A stretch of DNA of 64,000 bases from Cellulomonas sp. ES6. Lineage in GTDB: Bacteria; Actinomycetota; Actinomycetes; Actinomycetales; Cellulomonadaceae. Both the position numbers and the translations under genes were made by a program. The stretch spans positions 1,922,001 through 1,986,000 of the forward strand of contig NZ_CP125655.1 of the NCBI RefSeq assembly GCF_030053835.1, in the 5' to 3' direction. Below are positions 1 to 8,977 of the stretch, in pieces; the first letter of the stretch is position 1; each line of letters begins with the position of its first letter. The notes beneath the pieces were generated by a model that saw nothing but the letters and a program-made list of their open reading frames with translations, ran no database searches and had not been told where the DNA came from.

Positions 1-3
1 GGG

Positions 4-1605
4 TCACAGGGCGGTGGTGGCGGCGCGCTCGACGGCCAGCCCCGCCTCGTAGCGGTCGAGGAACGCGGCGAAGCCCGCCACGTCGGCGGCGTCCGGCGTC
101 ACCGTGTCGAGGACGACGTCCCCGAACACCCGCTCGGCCAGGTAGGTGCCCAGGTCGGTGTCGCCCGCCGCGTCGAGGTAGGCCGCGAGCACCGCGATGC
201 CCCACGCGCCGCCCTCCGCCGCGGTCTCGCCGACGGCGACGGGCGCGTCGACGGCGGCGGCCAGCAGGCGCTGCGCCACGCCGGCGGTCTTGAACATGCC
301 GCCGTGCGCGAACATCGAGTCGATGGCGACGCCCTCGCCGGACAGCACGCGCATGCCCAGCGCGAGCGTGCCGAACGCCGAGGAGATCTGGGTGCGCATG
401 AAGTTCGCGAGCGTCAGGCGGCTGCCCGGCGTCCGGACCACCAGCGGCCGCCCCTCCTCCAGACCGGTGATCGGCTCGCCGGCGAGGTAGTTGTACGCCA
501 GCAGGCCGCCGCCGTCCGCCTCCCCGTCCAGCGCCGCGCGGAACAGCGCGCCGAACACCGCGTCGGCACCCGCGGGGGCGCCCAGCGCGGTCGCGAACTC
601 GCCGAACAGGCCGGCCCACGCGTCCAGCTCCGAGGCGCCGTTGTTGCAGTGCACCATCGCGACGAGGTCGCCCGCGGGCGTCGTGACGAGGTCGAGCTCG
701 TGGTGCACCCGCTGCAGCGGCTGCTCGAGCACGACCATCGCGAAGATGCTGGTGCCCGCGCTGACGTTGCCGGTGCGGGGCGCCACGGAGCCGGTCGCGA
801 CCATGCCGGTGCCGGCGTCGCCCTCGGGCGGGCAGAGCGGCGTGCCGGGGCGCAGCGCCCCCGACGGGTCGAGCAGGGCGGCGCCCTCCTCGGTCAGCCG
901 GCCCGCGTCCTGACCGGCGACCAGCACCTCCGGCAGCAGGTCGCGCAGCGACGTCCCGGGCCGGCGCGCGGCGATCAGCTCGTCGGCCTGCGCCAGCATC
1001 CGCGCGTCGTAGTCGCGGGTCGCGGGGTCCACCGGGAACATGCCCGAGGCGTCGCCGACGCCCAGCACGTGGCGCCCCGTGAGGCGCCGGTGCACGTAGC
1101 CGGCCAGCGTGGTGAACGAGGCGATCTGCGGCACGTGCGGCTCGTCGTCCAGCACCGCCTGGTAGAGGTGCGCGACCGACCAGCGCAGCGGGATGTTGTA
1201 CCCGAGCAGCTCGGTGAGCGCGGCGGCGGCCGGGCCCGTCGAGGTGTTGCGCCACGTGCGGAACGGGACGAGCAGCTCGCCCTGCGCGTCGAACGGGAGG
1301 TAGCCGTGCATCATCGCGGAGACGCCGAGGGCGCCCACGGACCCGAGGCGGACGCCGTGGCGGCGCTCGACGTCGGCGTGCAGGTCGGCCACCGCTGCGC
1401 GCAGGCCCTCCCACACCGCGTCGAGCGAGTAGGTCCAGACCCCGTCGACGAGCTGGTTCTCCCACGCGTGGCTGCCCGTGGCGAGCGGGGCGTGGTCCGG
1501 CCCGATGAGGCAGGCCTTGATGCGGGTCGAGCCCAGCTCGATGCCCAGCGACGTGCGTCCCTGCGTGATCGCCGCGCGTGCGACGTCGTCGTGCTCCTGC
1601 GCCAT
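4..1605 (-). CDS. FGGY-family carbohydrate kinase (ribulokinase/xylulokinase type)
   Basis: ATP-dependent sugar kinase of 533 residues, the normal length for the FGGY family. The N-terminal phosphate-binding segment [12 protein letters not shown] lies at about 20-31. The ATP-site segments [11 protein letters not shown] and GNVSAGTS follow at about 258-285, and HGGMFKT at about 445. The start ATG at 1605 has GGAG a few bases upstream. From memory, the closest relatives are the AraB-like kinases of bifidobacterial and clostridial arabinose operons, so L-ribulose is a likely substrate, but D-xylulose cannot be excluded. A LacI-type operator lies about 95 bp upstream and the LacI gene precedes it on the same strand. 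The next operon gene would lie beyond the left edge. Confidence 0.85.
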   Translation of the reverse strand: MAQEHDDVARAAITQGRTSLGIELGSTRIKACLIGPDHAPLATGSHAWENQLVDGVWTYSLDAVWEGLRAAVADLHADVERRHGVRLGSVGALGVSAMMHGYLPFDAQGELLVPFRTWRNTSTGPAAAALTELLGYNIPLRWSVAHLYQAVLDDEPHVPQIASFTTLAGYVHRRLTGRHVLGVGDASGMFPVDPATRDYDARMLAQADELIAARRPGTSLRDLLPEVLVAGQDAGRLTEEGAALLDPSGALRPGTPLCPPEGDAGTGMVATGSVAPRTGNVSAGTSIFAMVVLEQPLQRVHHELDLVTTPAGDLVAMVHCNNGASELDAWAGLFGEFATALGAPAGADAVFGALFRAALDGEADGGGLLAYNYLAGEPITGLEEGRPLVVRTPGSRLTLANFMRTQISSAFGTLALGMRVLSGEGVAIDSMFAHGGMFKTAGVAQRLLAAAVDAPVAVGETAAEGGAWGIAVLAAYLDAAGDTDLGTYLAERVFGDVVLDTVTPDAADVAGFAAFLDRYEAGLAVERAATTAL

Positions 1606-1698
1606 GGCGGTGCTCCGTCCCTCGTGCGGGCTGCTCTGCCCGGGGCGTGGCGTGCCCGGCCGGCGCTCACCCGTCCGCGGCGCCGGTCACCGCGCACG

Positions 1699-1714
1699 AT
1701 GTTAGCGCTCACAC
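1699..1714. promoter_or_regulatory. LacI-family operator upstream of the sugar kinase
   Basis: The core TGTTAGCGCTCACA (1700-1713) is a near-perfect palindrome around a central GC with one mismatch (TGTTAGCG against TGTGAGCG). This is the usual form of a LacI/GalR operator. It sits between the regulator's stop and the kinase's start, so the adjacent LacI protein probably represses the kinase operon here. Assignment is by pattern only. Confidence 0.65.
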
Positions 1715-1736
1715 ACGGCCGCGCCAACCGTGCCGG

Positions 1737-2735
1737 TCAGCGCGGCGCGGCGGAGCTCGCACGGACCACCAGCGTGGCCGGGAGCAGGGTGCGGGGCACG
1801 TCCTCGTCGGCGAGCGCGCGCACCAGCGCGGCGATCGCCGACCGCCCCAGCGCGGGGAAGTCCTGCCGCACGGTCGTCAGCGGCGGCACGAAGTACGCCG
1901 CGCCCGCCTCGTCGTCGAACCCCACCACCGAGACGTCCTGCGGCACCCGCAGGCCCCGCTCCCAGAACGCCCGCAGCAGGCCGAGCGCGAGCTGGTCGTT
2001 CGCCGCGAACACCGCCGTCGGCAACCCGTCCTCGACCATCCGCAGCCCCTGGCGATAGCCCGACTCCGCCGACCAGTCGACCTCCACCGGGTCCGGTGCC
2101 GCGACACCCGCCGCCGCGCACGCCTCCCGCCAGCCCGCCAGGCGCTCGCGCGCGTCGAACCAGTCCTGCGGTCCCGCCAGGTGCACGACCTCCCGGTGGC
2201 CGAGCCCCGCGAGGTGACGGGTCGCGGAGCGGGCGCCGTCGCGCTGGTCGACGCCCACCGCCACGATGCGCGCGTGCTGCGCGGCGGGCTCGACCAGCGG
2301 CCCCGACGTCACCGTCACCACGGGCACCGGGGCGGCAGCCTCCGCCACCGCGTCCGCCACGTCGACCTGCGGCGCGATGATCGCGATGCCCTCGACGCCC
2401 TGGTCGAGGAAGTGCTCGAGCGCCCCGCGCAGGGTGCCGGCGTCGAACCGGTCGATCGCGGCGACGCTCACGTAGTAGCCGACCTCCCGGGCGGCGCTCT
2501 CCAGGCCGAGCAGCGTGCTCGTCGGCCCGTGGTGCGCCGACGACGTCGTGACGACCCCCAGGGCGCCCGAGCGACGCGTGACCAGGGCCCGCGCCGCGCT
2601 GTTGCGCCGGTACCCGAGCTCGGCGATGGCCCGCTGCACCCGCTCGCGGGTCTCCGGGCGGACGCTCGGGTGCTCGTTCAGCACCCGGGACACCGTCTGG
2701 TGCGAGACGCCCGCGAGCGCGGCGACGTCGCTCAT
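1737..2735 (-). CDS. LacI-family transcriptional regulator
   Basis: 332 residues. The helix-turn-helix is at the extreme N-terminus (SDVAALAGVSHQTVSRVLN, residues 2-20), followed by the hinge helix and a periplasmic-binding-protein-like sensor domain with the family segments VVGFDDE and FAANDQLALG. The ATG at 2735 is chosen because it puts the helix-turn-helix where LacI proteins have it. The frame stays open upstream but runs over proC. It lies 40 bp after proC and upstream of the kinase on the same strand. It probably represses the sugar operon in the absence of a pentose or related inducer, through the operator at 1699-1714. Confidence 0.9.
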   Translation of the reverse strand: MSDVAALAGVSHQTVSRVLNEHPSVRPETRERVQRAIAELGYRRNSAARALVTRRSGALGVVTTSSAHHGPTSTLLGLESAAREVGYYVSVAAIDRFDAGTLRGALEHFLDQGVEGIAIIAPQVDVADAVAEAAAPVPVVTVTSGPLVEPAAQHARIVAVGVDQRDGARSATRHLAGLGHREVVHLAGPQDWFDARERLAGWREACAAAGVAAPDPVEVDWSAESGYRQGLRMVEDGLPTAVFAANDQLALGLLRAFWERGLRVPQDVSVVGFDDEAGAAYFVPPLTTVRQDFPALGRSAIAALVRALADEDVPRTLLPATLVVRASSAAPR

Positions 2736-2775
2736 CGCCGGCGGGCGGCGGGCCGGGACGCCGGCCACGGCGGGC

Positions 2776-3624
2776 CTACCGCTCCGCGCCGGGGGCGGGC
2801 CGGGCGGCCGCGCCCAGCTCCCGGGACCGGTCGTACGCCGCACGCGCCGCCGCGACGACGCCCGCCCGCACGCCGTGGGCGTCGAGCTGCGCCACCGCCG
2901 CCACCGTGGTCCCGCCGGGCGACGAGACGCGCTCGCGCAGCACCACCGGGTGGTCGCCCGTGGACGCCGCGAGCGCACCGGCGCCCTCGACGGTCGCGAC
3001 CGCCAGCCGCGTCGCGAGCTCGCGGGTCAGCCCGAGCAGCACGCCGGCCTCGGCCATGGCGTCCACCAGGTACAGGGCGTACGCCGGGCCGGAGCCGGAC
3101 ACCGCCGTCACCGCGTCGAGGTCCTTCTCCGCGACCCGCACCACGAGGCCGGTCGCCGCCAGCGCGGTCTCCGTCAGCGCCAGGTGCTCCTCGGTCGCGT
3201 GCGTCCCGGCGGCGATCGCGCTCGCCCCCTTGCCGACCAGCGCCGGCGTGTTCGGCATGACCCGCACGACCGGGGTGCCCTCGGGCAGGGCGTTCTCGTA
3301 CACCGCCAGCGGCACGCCCGCCGCGACGGACACCACGAGCGTCCCCGGGCGCAGCGCCGGCGCGATCTCCGCCAGCACCTCCGGCACCACCTGCGGCTTG
3401 ACCGCCACCAGCACCAGGCCGGCCCGGCGGGCGGCCTTCGCGTTCGGGTCCGCCGCCCGCACGCCGTAGCGGCCCGACAGCTCGGTCGCCCGCGCCGCCG
3501 AGCGCTCCGTGACGTCGACGTCGTCCGCCGTCCAGCCCGCCGCGAGGAGGGCGGTGACCAGGGCCTCGCCCATGACGCCGCCGCCGAGGACCGCCGTGTG
3601 CGGTCGAGCCGTGCTGTCGGACAT
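2776..3624 (-). CDS. proC: Pyrroline-5-carboxylate reductase
   Basis: Last step of proline synthesis: reduces 1-pyrroline-5-carboxylate to proline with NAD(P)H in the cytosol. The 282 residues begin with the Rossmann motif LGGGVMGEAL (about 12-21). They carry VRVMPNTPALVG and the C-terminal ProC signature AVSGSGPAYALYLVDAM. ATG at 3624 has GAGGAG 6 bp upstream. A TAGGCT -10 box lies about 50 bp further upstream. It is followed by the LacI gene after 40 bp, but no functional link is evident. Confidence 0.95.
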   Translation of the reverse strand: MSDSTARPHTAVLGGGVMGEALVTALLAAGWTADDVDVTERSAARATELSGRYGVRAADPNAKAARRAGLVLVAVKPQVVPEVLAEIAPALRPGTLVVSVAAGVPLAVYENALPEGTPVVRVMPNTPALVGKGASAIAAGTHATEEHLALTETALAATGLVVRVAEKDLDAVTAVSGSGPAYALYLVDAMAEAGVLLGLTRELATRLAVATVEGAGALAASTGDHPVVLRERVSSPGGTTVAAVAQLDAHGVRAGVVAAARAAYDRSRELGAAARPAPGAER

Positions 3625-3776
3625 GGACGCTCCTCGTGCCGGGGACGCGGCCGCGCGCACCGGCCGTCGGTGGGCGAGCCTAGTCCGGCACGCGGACCCC
3701 GGGCGGGACGCGGGGCGCCCGGCCCGACCGGCGCAGGGGGAGGCGGGTCGGACCGGACGCCGTCCGTGGGAGCGGC

Positions 3777-6056
3777 TCAGGAGCCCGGCGGGGCCATCCC
3801 CTGGGCGCCGCCGGCTGCACCACCCGGACCCATCATGCCGCCTCCGACCTGCTGCCGGTTGTCGTTCGACGACCCGGACAGGCCCGTCAGCCCCGAGCTC
3901 GACGCGTCGTCGCCGGGGTCCAGCTCCACGCCGAGGTCCGCCAGGACGACCTCGTCGCCCGCGGACAGCCCCTCGACGATCTCCGTGCGCTCCGCGCCGA
4001 CCGCCCCGCGCTCCACCTCGACGTCCTGCACCACGCCGTCGCGCAGCACCTGCACCGTCGCCGTCGTGCCGTCCAGGTGCACCGCGGAGGACGGCACCGT
4101 CAGCGTGTCCGCCGACGACGCCACCGCGACCGACACCTGCGCGGACGACCCGTCGAACAGGGCCGCCTCCTGCGCGTCCAGGGCGATGTCCACGGTGTAC
4201 GACGGGTCCGCGGACGAGGTCGACGCGTTCAGCACGCCGATCGCCGTCACCGTCCCCGTGAGGTCCGCGTCCGAGGTCGCCACGGAGACGTCCGCGGACT
4301 GCCCGACCTCGAGCAGGTCCACCTGGGTGAGCGGCACCGTGGTCGACACGGTCCAGCCGTCGTCGCCCAGGACGGTGATGACCGCCGACGTCGACCCGGC
4401 CTCGACCGTGTCGCCCGCCGCGATCGACACCGCCGCCACCGTGCCGGCGACCGGCGTGGTGAGGTCCACCAGGGCGAGCCGGCTCTGCGCCACCGCCAGG
4501 TCGGCCTCCGCCTCGTCGATCCGGGCCTGGTCGGCCAGCAGGTCGGCGGCGCTCGCGACCACGCCGCCGCCCGTGGCCCCGGCCGCGGACGTCCCGGAGG
4601 CGGACGCACCCGATCCCGACGTGGTGCCGGCGGGAGCCTCCGCGCCGGCGTCCTGCCCGCCCGTGCCCGTGGTGGGCGCGGTGCCCGTGCCGTCCGTGCC
4701 CGTGCCCGTGCCGTCGGTGCCCGTGCCGTCGGTGCCGTCCGTGCCCGACCCGCCGGAGCCGTCGGTGCCGCCGGTGCCGCCGGTGCCGGAGGACAGGGCC
4801 GCGAGCGCGTCGGTGACAGCCTCGTCCAGGTCGGCGGCGAGCTGCTGCAGCGCGCTCTGCGCCTCGTCCACCGCGGTCTGCGCGTCGAGCACCGCGGCGG
4901 TCGCGTCCTGGCACGCGGCGAGCTGCTCCTGCGCGTCGGCGGTGCCCGTGGCGTCCGTCGTGACGGCCGCCGCCAGGACCACCGCGGGGGTCGACCCGGT
5001 GGTGAGCGCACTGGTCTGCGCGGTGGTCGCGTCCTCGGTGGCGGTGCCGTCGGTGGCGGTGCCGTCGGTGGCGGTGCCGTCCTCGGTCGTGCCGTCCTCG
5101 GTGGTGGCGCCGTCGGCCGAGCCCGCGGTGCCGCCCGCCTCGTCCGCGCCGCCGTCGCCGGACCCGCCGGTGCCGCCGGACCCGTCGTCGCCGTCCGTGC
5201 CGCCCGTGTCCCCGCCCCCGCCGTCCGTGGTCCCGTCGAGGTCGAGGAACGGCTGGCAGGTGTCCCGGGCCGTGGTGACCGCGTCCGAGGCGGTGACCAG
5301 CAGCCCCTGCGCGGTCTCGTACTGCGCCAGCAGCGCGCGCTGCGCCGCCGTCACCGCGGCGACGGCAGCCGCGGCGGCGCCCTGGTCCGACCCGCCCGAG
5401 CCGCCCGACCCGCCCGGGTCCGACGAGCCCGAGCCCTGTCCCGACGAGCCCGAGCCCCCGCTGCCCGACCCCGTCGAGGTCTGCGCGGCGGGCGCGGACG
5501 GGGTGGCCGCGCCGTCGGCGGCCGTCGCATCCCCGGCGCCCGAGGCACCGGCCGACGACGCCCCGCTCGACGCGTCGGTCGAGGTGCTGCTGGTCGAGGT
5601 CTGCGACTCGATGTCGTCCTCGAGCTGCTGCTGCGCGTCCGCGAGCGCCTGCTCCGCGTCGGTCACGGCGTCCTCCAGGGAGGTGGGGTCCAGCGAGGCC
5701 AGCACCTGCCCCGCGGTGACGGTGTCGCCGACCGCCACGGCGACGTCCGCCACCGTCCCGGCGACCGGGAACGCCCGGTCCGAGCGGGTCGCGGAGGCGA
5801 CCGTCCCGGTGGTGTCGACCGTCTGGTCCACCGTCCCGGGCTCCGCGGTCGCGGTCCGGTAGCCCGGGCCGGACGTCCGGGTCAGCGCGAGGGCCACCCC
5901 GCCGCCCGCCAGCAGCAGGGCGAGCGCACCGGCCACGCCGCCCGCGACGACGCGCCGGTGCCGGCGGGGGCGGCGCGAGGGCCGCGGCGGCCGCGCGGGT
6001 CCGTCCCGCCACCGCCGCGGGACCCGGGGGCGGACGCGGCGCAGGCTGTCACGCAC
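3777..6056 (-). CDS. HlyD/MacA-type membrane-fusion adaptor, first copy (long, low-complexity inserts)
   Basis: Periplasmic-adaptor-like subunit of the adjacent MacB exporter, 759 residues against 350-450 usual. A basic N-terminus and one membrane segment (about 36-58) are followed by a biotinyl-lipoyl half (VAVAVGDTVTAGQVLASLDP), a coiled-coil hairpin, the second lipoyl half and a beta-barrel. The hairpin is broken by three Gly/Ser/Thr/Asp-rich inserts built from DGTAT-, TDGTG- and GSGG-type repeats. The C-terminus is Gly/Met-rich. GTG at 6056 is preceded by GGGGAGG and overlaps the end of the lipoprotein gene by 8 bp, so translation is probably coupled. It is the last gene of the operon. 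The exported substrate is unknown. Confidence 0.85.
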   Translation of the reverse strand: MRDSLRRVRPRVPRRWRDGPARPPRPSRRPRRHRRVVAGGVAGALALLLAGGGVALALTRTSGPGYRTATAEPGTVDQTVDTTGTVASATRSDRAFPVAGTVADVAVAVGDTVTAGQVLASLDPTSLEDAVTDAEQALADAQQQLEDDIESQTSTSSTSTDASSGASSAGASGAGDATAADGAATPSAPAAQTSTGSGSGGSGSSGQGSGSSDPGGSGGSGGSDQGAAAAAVAAVTAAQRALLAQYETAQGLLVTASDAVTTARDTCQPFLDLDGTTDGGGGDTGGTDGDDGSGGTGGSGDGGADEAGGTAGSADGATTEDGTTEDGTATDGTATDGTATEDATTAQTSALTTGSTPAVVLAAAVTTDATGTADAQEQLAACQDATAAVLDAQTAVDEAQSALQQLAADLDEAVTDALAALSSGTGGTGGTDGSGGSGTDGTDGTGTDGTGTGTDGTGTAPTTGTGGQDAGAEAPAGTTSGSGASASGTSAAGATGGGVVASAADLLADQARIDEAEADLAVAQSRLALVDLTTPVAGTVAAVSIAAGDTVEAGSTSAVITVLGDDGWTVSTTVPLTQVDLLEVGQSADVSVATSDADLTGTVTAIGVLNASTSSADPSYTVDIALDAQEAALFDGSSAQVSVAVASSADTLTVPSSAVHLDGTTATVQVLRDGVVQDVEVERGAVGAERTEIVEGLSAGDEVVLADLGVELDPGDDASSSGLTGLSGSSNDNRQQVGGGMMGPGGAAGGAQGMAPPGS

Positions 6057-6984
6057 CGGCGGCCTCCCCGTCCTCGGCGCCGGGACGGCCCGGCATCCCG
6101 CCGAACCCGCCGCCGAACCCGCTGGTGCAGCCGTCGTCGCCCGGCTCGGACAGCGTCAGGCTCGTGGCGGCGACCTGCCCGGAGTCGTCGGCCTCGCCCT
6201 GCGCGAGCACGCAGAGCCCGACCGCGATGGCGGACGCGTCGGTCGCGGCGGTCGTCGTGTAGGCCGTCGCGTCGTCGACGGTGACCGTCGTGGTGGTCGC
6301 GTCGCCGCCTGCCGCCGTGCCGTCGTCGTCGCCCGTCGGGATGCCGGTGCTCTCCACGGTGATCGTGCTGCCGGACACCTCGGTGACGAGCCCGGCGGTC
6401 AGACCGCCGCCGGGCACCATCCCGTCGGGCATGCCCGTCGGGGCTCCGTCGGGCCGCTCGCCGTCCGCGGGCGCGTCGGGCATGTCCGTCGGCATGCCCG
6501 AGGGCCGCTCGCCGTCCCCCCACGCGCCGCCGCCGGAGCCGCCGGGGCCCGCCGTGCACGCGCCGTCGGTCGCGGCGCTCACGGCGACGCTCGTCGCCGC
6601 CGTGTCGTCGCCCGCGCCGAGCACGACGACGCACGACCCGACGGTCACGTCCGCGAGCGACGCCGCGACCGTCTGCGTGATCGTCGTGCCGTCGTCCCAC
6701 GTCACCGCGGTCTGCCCGTCGTCGCCCTGCACCTGCATCAGCGCGTCCGACACGGCGGCGATCTCGCCGCTGGTGCCGCCGCCCGGCCCGCGGCCCGTGC
6801 CCGCCGCGGCGGCGGGGTCCTGGGCGGTCCCCGAGGTCGCGGCCGGAGCCGCCTCGGACGCGGCGGTGCCGGACGAGCACGCGCCGACCAGGGTCAGCAG
6901 CGCCACGGTGCCGATCGCGCCGACGGCGCCGGACCTGCCGGCGCGGGGTCGCAGCGTCCGGCGGGTGCGCGTGGTGGTGGTCAT
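6049..6984 (-). CDS. Secreted lipoprotein with two DUF5666-like repeats
   Basis: 311 residues with a lipoprotein signal ending in LVGAC (Cys about 36), so it should be anchored on the outer face of the membrane. Two related beta-rich domains follow. Each has a TVTV-type strand, a VGxC segment (VGSCVVV and VGLCVLA) and a late GC pair (GACTAG and GCTSGFG), which is the pattern of DUF5666 repeats. They are joined by a Met/Pro/Gly-rich linker with GMPTDMP-like units. The start ATG at 6984 gives the signal peptide. It is embedded in the exporter operon between MacB and adaptor 1, which suggests a role as an accessory or substrate-binding part. No enzymatic motif is visible. Confidence 0.75.
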   Translation of the reverse strand: MTTTTRTRRTLRPRAGRSGAVGAIGTVALLTLVGACSSGTAASEAAPAATSGTAQDPAAAAGTGRGPGGGTSGEIAAVSDALMQVQGDDGQTAVTWDDGTTITQTVAASLADVTVGSCVVVLGAGDDTAATSVAVSAATDGACTAGPGGSGGGAWGDGERPSGMPTDMPDAPADGERPDGAPTGMPDGMVPGGGLTAGLVTEVSGSTITVESTGIPTGDDDGTAAGGDATTTTVTVDDATAYTTTAATDASAIAVGLCVLAQGEADDSGQVAATSLTLSEPGDDGCTSGFGGGFGGMPGRPGAEDGEAAGA

Positions 6985-7010
6985 GTCTCTCCTCGGGGTG
7001 CGGGCGGGGG

Positions 7011-8243
7011 TCACTCGGACCGCAGCGCGTCGATGGGGGCGAGCCGGGCGGCCCGGGTGGCGGGGTAGACGCCGAACACGAGGCCGATCGCGAGGGCCAC
7101 GGCGACGGAACCGGCGACGGCGGCGCCGGACACGACGACCGACGTGCCGAGCAGGCCGGGCAGCACGGCCGCCGCGACGACGCCGAGCACGGCGCCGAGC
7201 AGGCCGCCGGCCAGGCCGAGCACGGCGGCCTCGACGAGGAACTGCCGGCGGATCGCCCACGGCGGGGCGCCGAGCGCCTTGCGCAGGCCGATCTCACGGG
7301 TCCGCTCCGTGACGGACACCAGCATGATGTTCATGACGCCGATCCCGCCGACCAGCAGCGACAGCGCCGCGATGCCGGTGAGCAGGACCGTGAGCGTCCG
7401 GTACACGGACGTGGCGGTGCTGACCAGGGCGTCCTGGCTGTCGATGCTGAAGTCGGCGCTGTCCGCGTCGGTGATCCCGTGCAGGTTGAGCAGCAGCGTC
7501 TGCGCCTCCTGGTAGGCGGCCGAGAGCTGGTCGGCCGACGCCGCCTGCACGTACACGGTGGTGAGGGAGCTGCGCGTCAGGCTGCCGGAGACCGTGTCGG
7601 CCGCGGTCGTCAGCGGTACGACGACGACGTCGTCCAGGTCGCTGTCCGTGCTCGACCCGGCCTCCGCCAGCACCCCGACGATGGTGAACGGGGTGTCGGC
7701 GATCGTGAGCTGCTGCCCGACGACGCGGGTGGTGCCGAACAGCTCGGTGGCCGTCGTCGCGCCGACCACGGCGACGGCGGCACCCGCCGCGTCGTCCTCC
7801 GCCGTGAAGAACTCCCCGGAGGCGACGGTCCGCGAGCGCACCGACGGCCAGTCGACGGTCGTCCCGACGACGCTCGTCGTCCAGTTCGTGTCGTTCGCCT
7901 CGACCGACAGCGACGACTCCTTCTCCGGCGCCACCGCCCCGATGTCGGGGGCGTTCACCGGCGAGGCGAGCGCCTCGGCGTCCGAGCGGGTGAGCGTCGC
8001 GCCGGTGCCGAACCCGCCGCGCAGCCCGTCGGAGTCCGTCGAGGACCCGGGCGTCACGATGAGCAGGTTCGAGCCGAGCGCGCTGATCTGCTCGCTCACG
8101 TCCTTCTGGGTGCCCAGGCCGAGGCCGACGGTGAGGATCACCGCGGCGATGCCGATGAGGATGCCGAGCACGGTCAGCAGCGAGCGGAGCTTGTGCCCGC
8201 GCACCGCCGACCAGCCGGTGCGCAGGGTCTCGGACCACGTCAT
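7011..8243 (-). CDS. MacB-type ABC transporter permease
   Basis: 410 residues: N-terminal membrane helix (LRSLLTVLGILIGIAAVIL), a large extracytoplasmic MacB-PCD domain (about 45-270) and three C-terminal helices carrying the FtsX signature, with the conserved run RTREIGLRKALGA near 310. MacB-type permeases work by mechanotransmission across the membrane rather than by forming a channel. ATG at 8243 overlaps the ATPase stop as ATGA, and the lipoprotein gene follows after 26 bp. With the ATPase and the adaptors it forms one exporter, most likely for a peptide, lipopeptide or toxic compound. The substrate cannot be told from sequence. Confidence 0.92.
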   Translation of the reverse strand: MTWSETLRTGWSAVRGHKLRSLLTVLGILIGIAAVILTVGLGLGTQKDVSEQISALGSNLLIVTPGSSTDSDGLRGGFGTGATLTRSDAEALASPVNAPDIGAVAPEKESSLSVEANDTNWTTSVVGTTVDWPSVRSRTVASGEFFTAEDDAAGAAVAVVGATTATELFGTTRVVGQQLTIADTPFTIVGVLAEAGSSTDSDLDDVVVVPLTTAADTVSGSLTRSSLTTVYVQAASADQLSAAYQEAQTLLLNLHGITDADSADFSIDSQDALVSTATSVYRTLTVLLTGIAALSLLVGGIGVMNIMLVSVTERTREIGLRKALGAPPWAIRRQFLVEAAVLGLAGGLLGAVLGVVAAAVLPGLLGTSVVVSGAAVAGSVAVALAIGLVFGVYPATRAARLAPIDALRSE

Positions 8244-8977
8244 CGCGGGTTCACCTCGTCGGACTGGATGACGCCGTCCCGCACGAAGACGATGCGCCGC
8301 GCGTGCTGCGCCACCTCCAGCTCGTGCGTGATGAGCACGATCGTGCGGCCCTGCGCGTGCAGGTCGTCCAGCAGCGCGAGCACGTCCTCGGTGGAGGCCG
8401 AGTCGAGGTTGCCCGTCGGCTCGTCCGCGAGGATCAGCGCCGGCTCCCCGACGAGGGCGCGGGCGACCGCGACGCGCTGCTGCTGACCGCCGGACAGCTC
8501 GCCCGGGCGGTTCTCGAGCCGGTCCCCGAGCCCCACCCGCTCGAGAGCGGCCACCGCCCGGTCGCGCCGCTCGGCGGCCGGCACCCGGCCGTACACCAGC
8601 GGCAGCTCGACGTTCCGCCAGGCCGGCAGGGACGGCAGCAGGTGGAACTGCTGGAACACGAACCCCAGGCGCCGGTTGCGGACCTCCGCGAGCTCCTCCT
8701 CGTCCAGGTCGCCCACGTCCTCGCCCGCCAGCCGGTACGTCCCGGCGGTCAGGACGTCCAGGCACCCGACGATGTTCATCAGGGTGGACTTGCCCGAGCC
8801 CGACGGGCCCATGATCGCCACGTACTCGCCGGTCGCGATGCCGAGGTCCACCCCGCGCAGCGCCTCGAACTCGATGCTGCCGGTGCGGTAGGTCTTGCGG
8901 GCGCCGGCGAGCTCGATGACCGGGGCGCCCTCCGGGGTCGGGTCCGGCGGCCGGCGCTCCAGCACGGCCTCAGCCAT
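8240..8977 (-). CDS. ABC transporter ATPase (MacB/LolD type)
   Basis: 245 residues with all nucleotide-binding motifs: Walker A GPSGSGKS (about 55), Q-loop FVFQQFHLLP, signature [15 protein letters not shown], Walker B LILADEPTGNLDS and switch His in LITHE. The TGNLDS form is typical of the MacB/LolD/FtsE branch. ATG at 8977 overlaps the upstream adaptor gene by 8 bp, and its stop overlaps the permease start as ATGA. It powers the exporter encoded by this operon. Confidence 0.95.
   Translation of the reverse strand: MAEAVLERRPPDPTPEGAPVIELAGARKTYRTGSIEFEALRGVDLGIATGEYVAIMGPSGSGKSTLMNIVGCLDVLTAGTYRLAGEDVGDLDEEELAEVRNRRLGFVFQQFHLLPSLPAWRNVELPLVYGRVPAAERRDRAVAALERVGLGDRLENRPGELSGGQQQRVAVARALVGEPALILADEPTGNLDSASTEDVLALLDDLHAQGRTIVLITHELEVAQHARRIVFVRDGVIQSDEVNPR

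Noticed and set aside
304..2058. Long plus-strand open frame opposite the kinase and LacI genes
   Set aside because: Its product is Arg/Gly/Ala-rich without a fold pattern and mirrors real genes on the other strand, the usual effect of third-position GC in this DNA.
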